A stretch of DNA of 7,917 nt from Alphaproteobacteria bacterium (lineage in GTDB: Bacteria; Pseudomonadota; Alphaproteobacteria; CAAHEQ01; UBA3637). Location of the stretch: contig JAFYBU010000074.1 of NCBI GenBank assembly GCA_017540065.1, positions 1 through 7,917 of the forward strand, written 5' to 3'. Position 1 is the stretch's first letter. Each line of letters begins with the position of its first letter. The notes under the pieces are model-generated. The model did no database searches, was not told where the DNA came from, and saw only the letters and a program-made list of their open reading frames with translations. Positions 7,020 to 7,917 of the stretch are shown piece by piece. The position numbers and the translations under genes were made by a program.

Positions 7020-7917
7020 ATGATGCGGGTCTTTGCTGATGGGAAAAAATCATTAGCCGGGTTTGTTTGGGAAGTGGCAACGCCTGATGATTTCGCAGTG
7101 CGTACATTGGAACAAAAGGCGGGAATTTCAAATTTATTGGCGCAATTAATGGTGGAACGGGAAATCACACCCGAAACGATAGACACATTTTTGTTTCCGA
7201 CTTTACGTCATAACCTGCCTAATCCCACCACCTTAAAGGATATGGAAAAGGCAGCTAAACGGGTTGCCTTGGCTGTGATGTTGGGAGAACCGATCGGCAT
7301 CATGGGGGATTATGATGTGGATGGAGCAACCTCTACCGCCACATTAAAAATGTTTCTTCAAAAGTTGGGAACGCAGGTATTTACTTTTATTCCGGATCGC
7401 GAAGACGGTTATGGACCCAACGCCAAAAAAATGGCGGAATATAAAGAAAAAGGGTGTACTGTTGTTTTGACCTTGGATTGCGGGACAACAGCTTATGAAG
7501 CAATTGATGCCGGCACACAAATCGGTTTAGATGTTATTATTTTGGACCACCATAATGCGGAAGCAAAACTTCCTAACGCATATGCTGTTGTGAATGCTAA
7601 ACGTTTGGATGAACCGGTGGATCATCCCTGTCATCATTTGGCTGCAGTGGGTGTCACTTTCTTGTTTGTGATTGCGTTGAATGCCGAACTTCGTAAACAA
7701 GGTTTTTATCAAGATCGTCCGGAACCGGATTTGAAACAATACCTGGATTTGGTTGCTTTCGGAACTGTTTGTGACGTGGTGCGCTTACGAGGTGTGAATC
7801 GTTTGTTGGTTAAAGCAGGATTACAAGAAATAAAATTGGGTCATAACAAGGGGTTGTCGGCTCTTTGTCAACGTGTCCAAATTAATGGCCCTGTCCAAAC
7901 ATATCATTTGGGGTATA
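7020..7917 (+). CDS. recJ: single-stranded-DNA-specific exonuclease RecJ, N-terminal part (runs off window)
   Basis: The first 299 codons of a DHH-family 5'-3' single-strand exonuclease used in recombination and mismatch/base-excision repair. The metal-binding motifs are present in order: DYDVDG (97-102), DCGT (153-156), DHH (176-178) and GTVCDVV (248-254, D252). These ligate the catalytic Mn/Mg ions in RecJ. The DHHA1 and OB-fold parts would lie beyond the right edge; bacterial RecJ is usually about 570-600 aa, so roughly half is visible. The start is one of two adjacent ATGs, 7020 or 7023, preceded by AGAAAGGA (7008-7015). The spacing is 4 nt to the first and 7 nt to the second, so the second may be used. 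A small oddity is DVVRL where most RecJ proteins have DVVPL. It is divergent from valS across 162 nt. Confidence 0.95.
   Translation, partial: MMRVFADGKKSLAGFVWEVATPDDFAVRTLEQKAGISNLLAQLMVEREITPETIDTFLFPTLRHNLPNPTTLKDMEKAAKRVALAVMLGEPIGIMGDYDVDGATSTATLKMFLQKLGTQVFTFIPDREDGYGPNAKKMAEYKEKGCTVVLTLDCGTTAYEAIDAGTQIGLDVIILDHHNAEAKLPNAYAVVNAKRLDEPVDHPCHHLAAVGVTFLFVIALNAELRKQGFYQDRPEPDLKQYLDLVAFGTVCDVVRLRGVNRLLVKAGLQEIKLGHNKGLSALCQRVQINGPVQTYHLGY

Noticed and set aside
7004..7186. 60-codon minus-strand frame, and another at 7527-7739.
   Set aside because: Both are antisense to recJ, which has all its catalytic motifs in the plus-strand frame.
1..7917. Mobile element, CRISPR array, phage or defence island.
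   Set aside because: I found no transposase, integrase, spaced repeats or defence-protein motifs; the gene content is housekeeping apart from the 191-aa protein.

Overview
The window looks like ordinary chromosome from a low-GC Gram-negative bacterium, most likely an alphaproteobacterium of a reduced, host-associated or gut lineage (Rickettsiales/Holosporales or RF32-like). This placement is inferred from three things: a valyl-tRNA synthetase of the archaeal/Rickettsia type, a RecJ with a GTVCDVV motif, and promoters whose -35 boxes read CTTGA(C/T). I cannot name the species.

Layout from left to right. (i) The 5' part of a tRNA-Ser(GGA) on the minus strand, cut by the window edge, with its own strong promoter. 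(ii) A 1138-aa minus-strand LplT-Aas fusion: a lysophospholipid flippase joined to 2-acylglycerophosphoethanolamine acyltransferase and acyl-ACP synthetase. It has its own promoter and ribosome binding site. (iii) A 191-aa minus-strand protein whose Cys/His/Asp blocks resemble the protein-glutaminase (protein deamidase) fold. It starts 5 nt after (iv), valS, so the two are probably translated from one mRNA driven by the valS promoter. (v) Divergent from valS, across a 162-nt AT-rich region, the first 299 codons of recJ on the plus strand, running off the right edge.

The identified genes are housekeeping: tRNA supply and charging (tRNA-Ser, ValS), membrane phospholipid repair (LplT-Aas) and DNA repair (RecJ). 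The uncharacterised protein-glutaminase-like gene behind valS is the least expected component and the best candidate for something undescribed. The second oddity is in the acyltransferase domain of the fusion, where the usual FPEGR motif has become FNAGL. I see no mobile element, CRISPR array, phage gene or defence system. No stretch over 300 bases lacks a gene; the longest gaps are 147 nt (3523-3669) and 162 nt (6858-7019).
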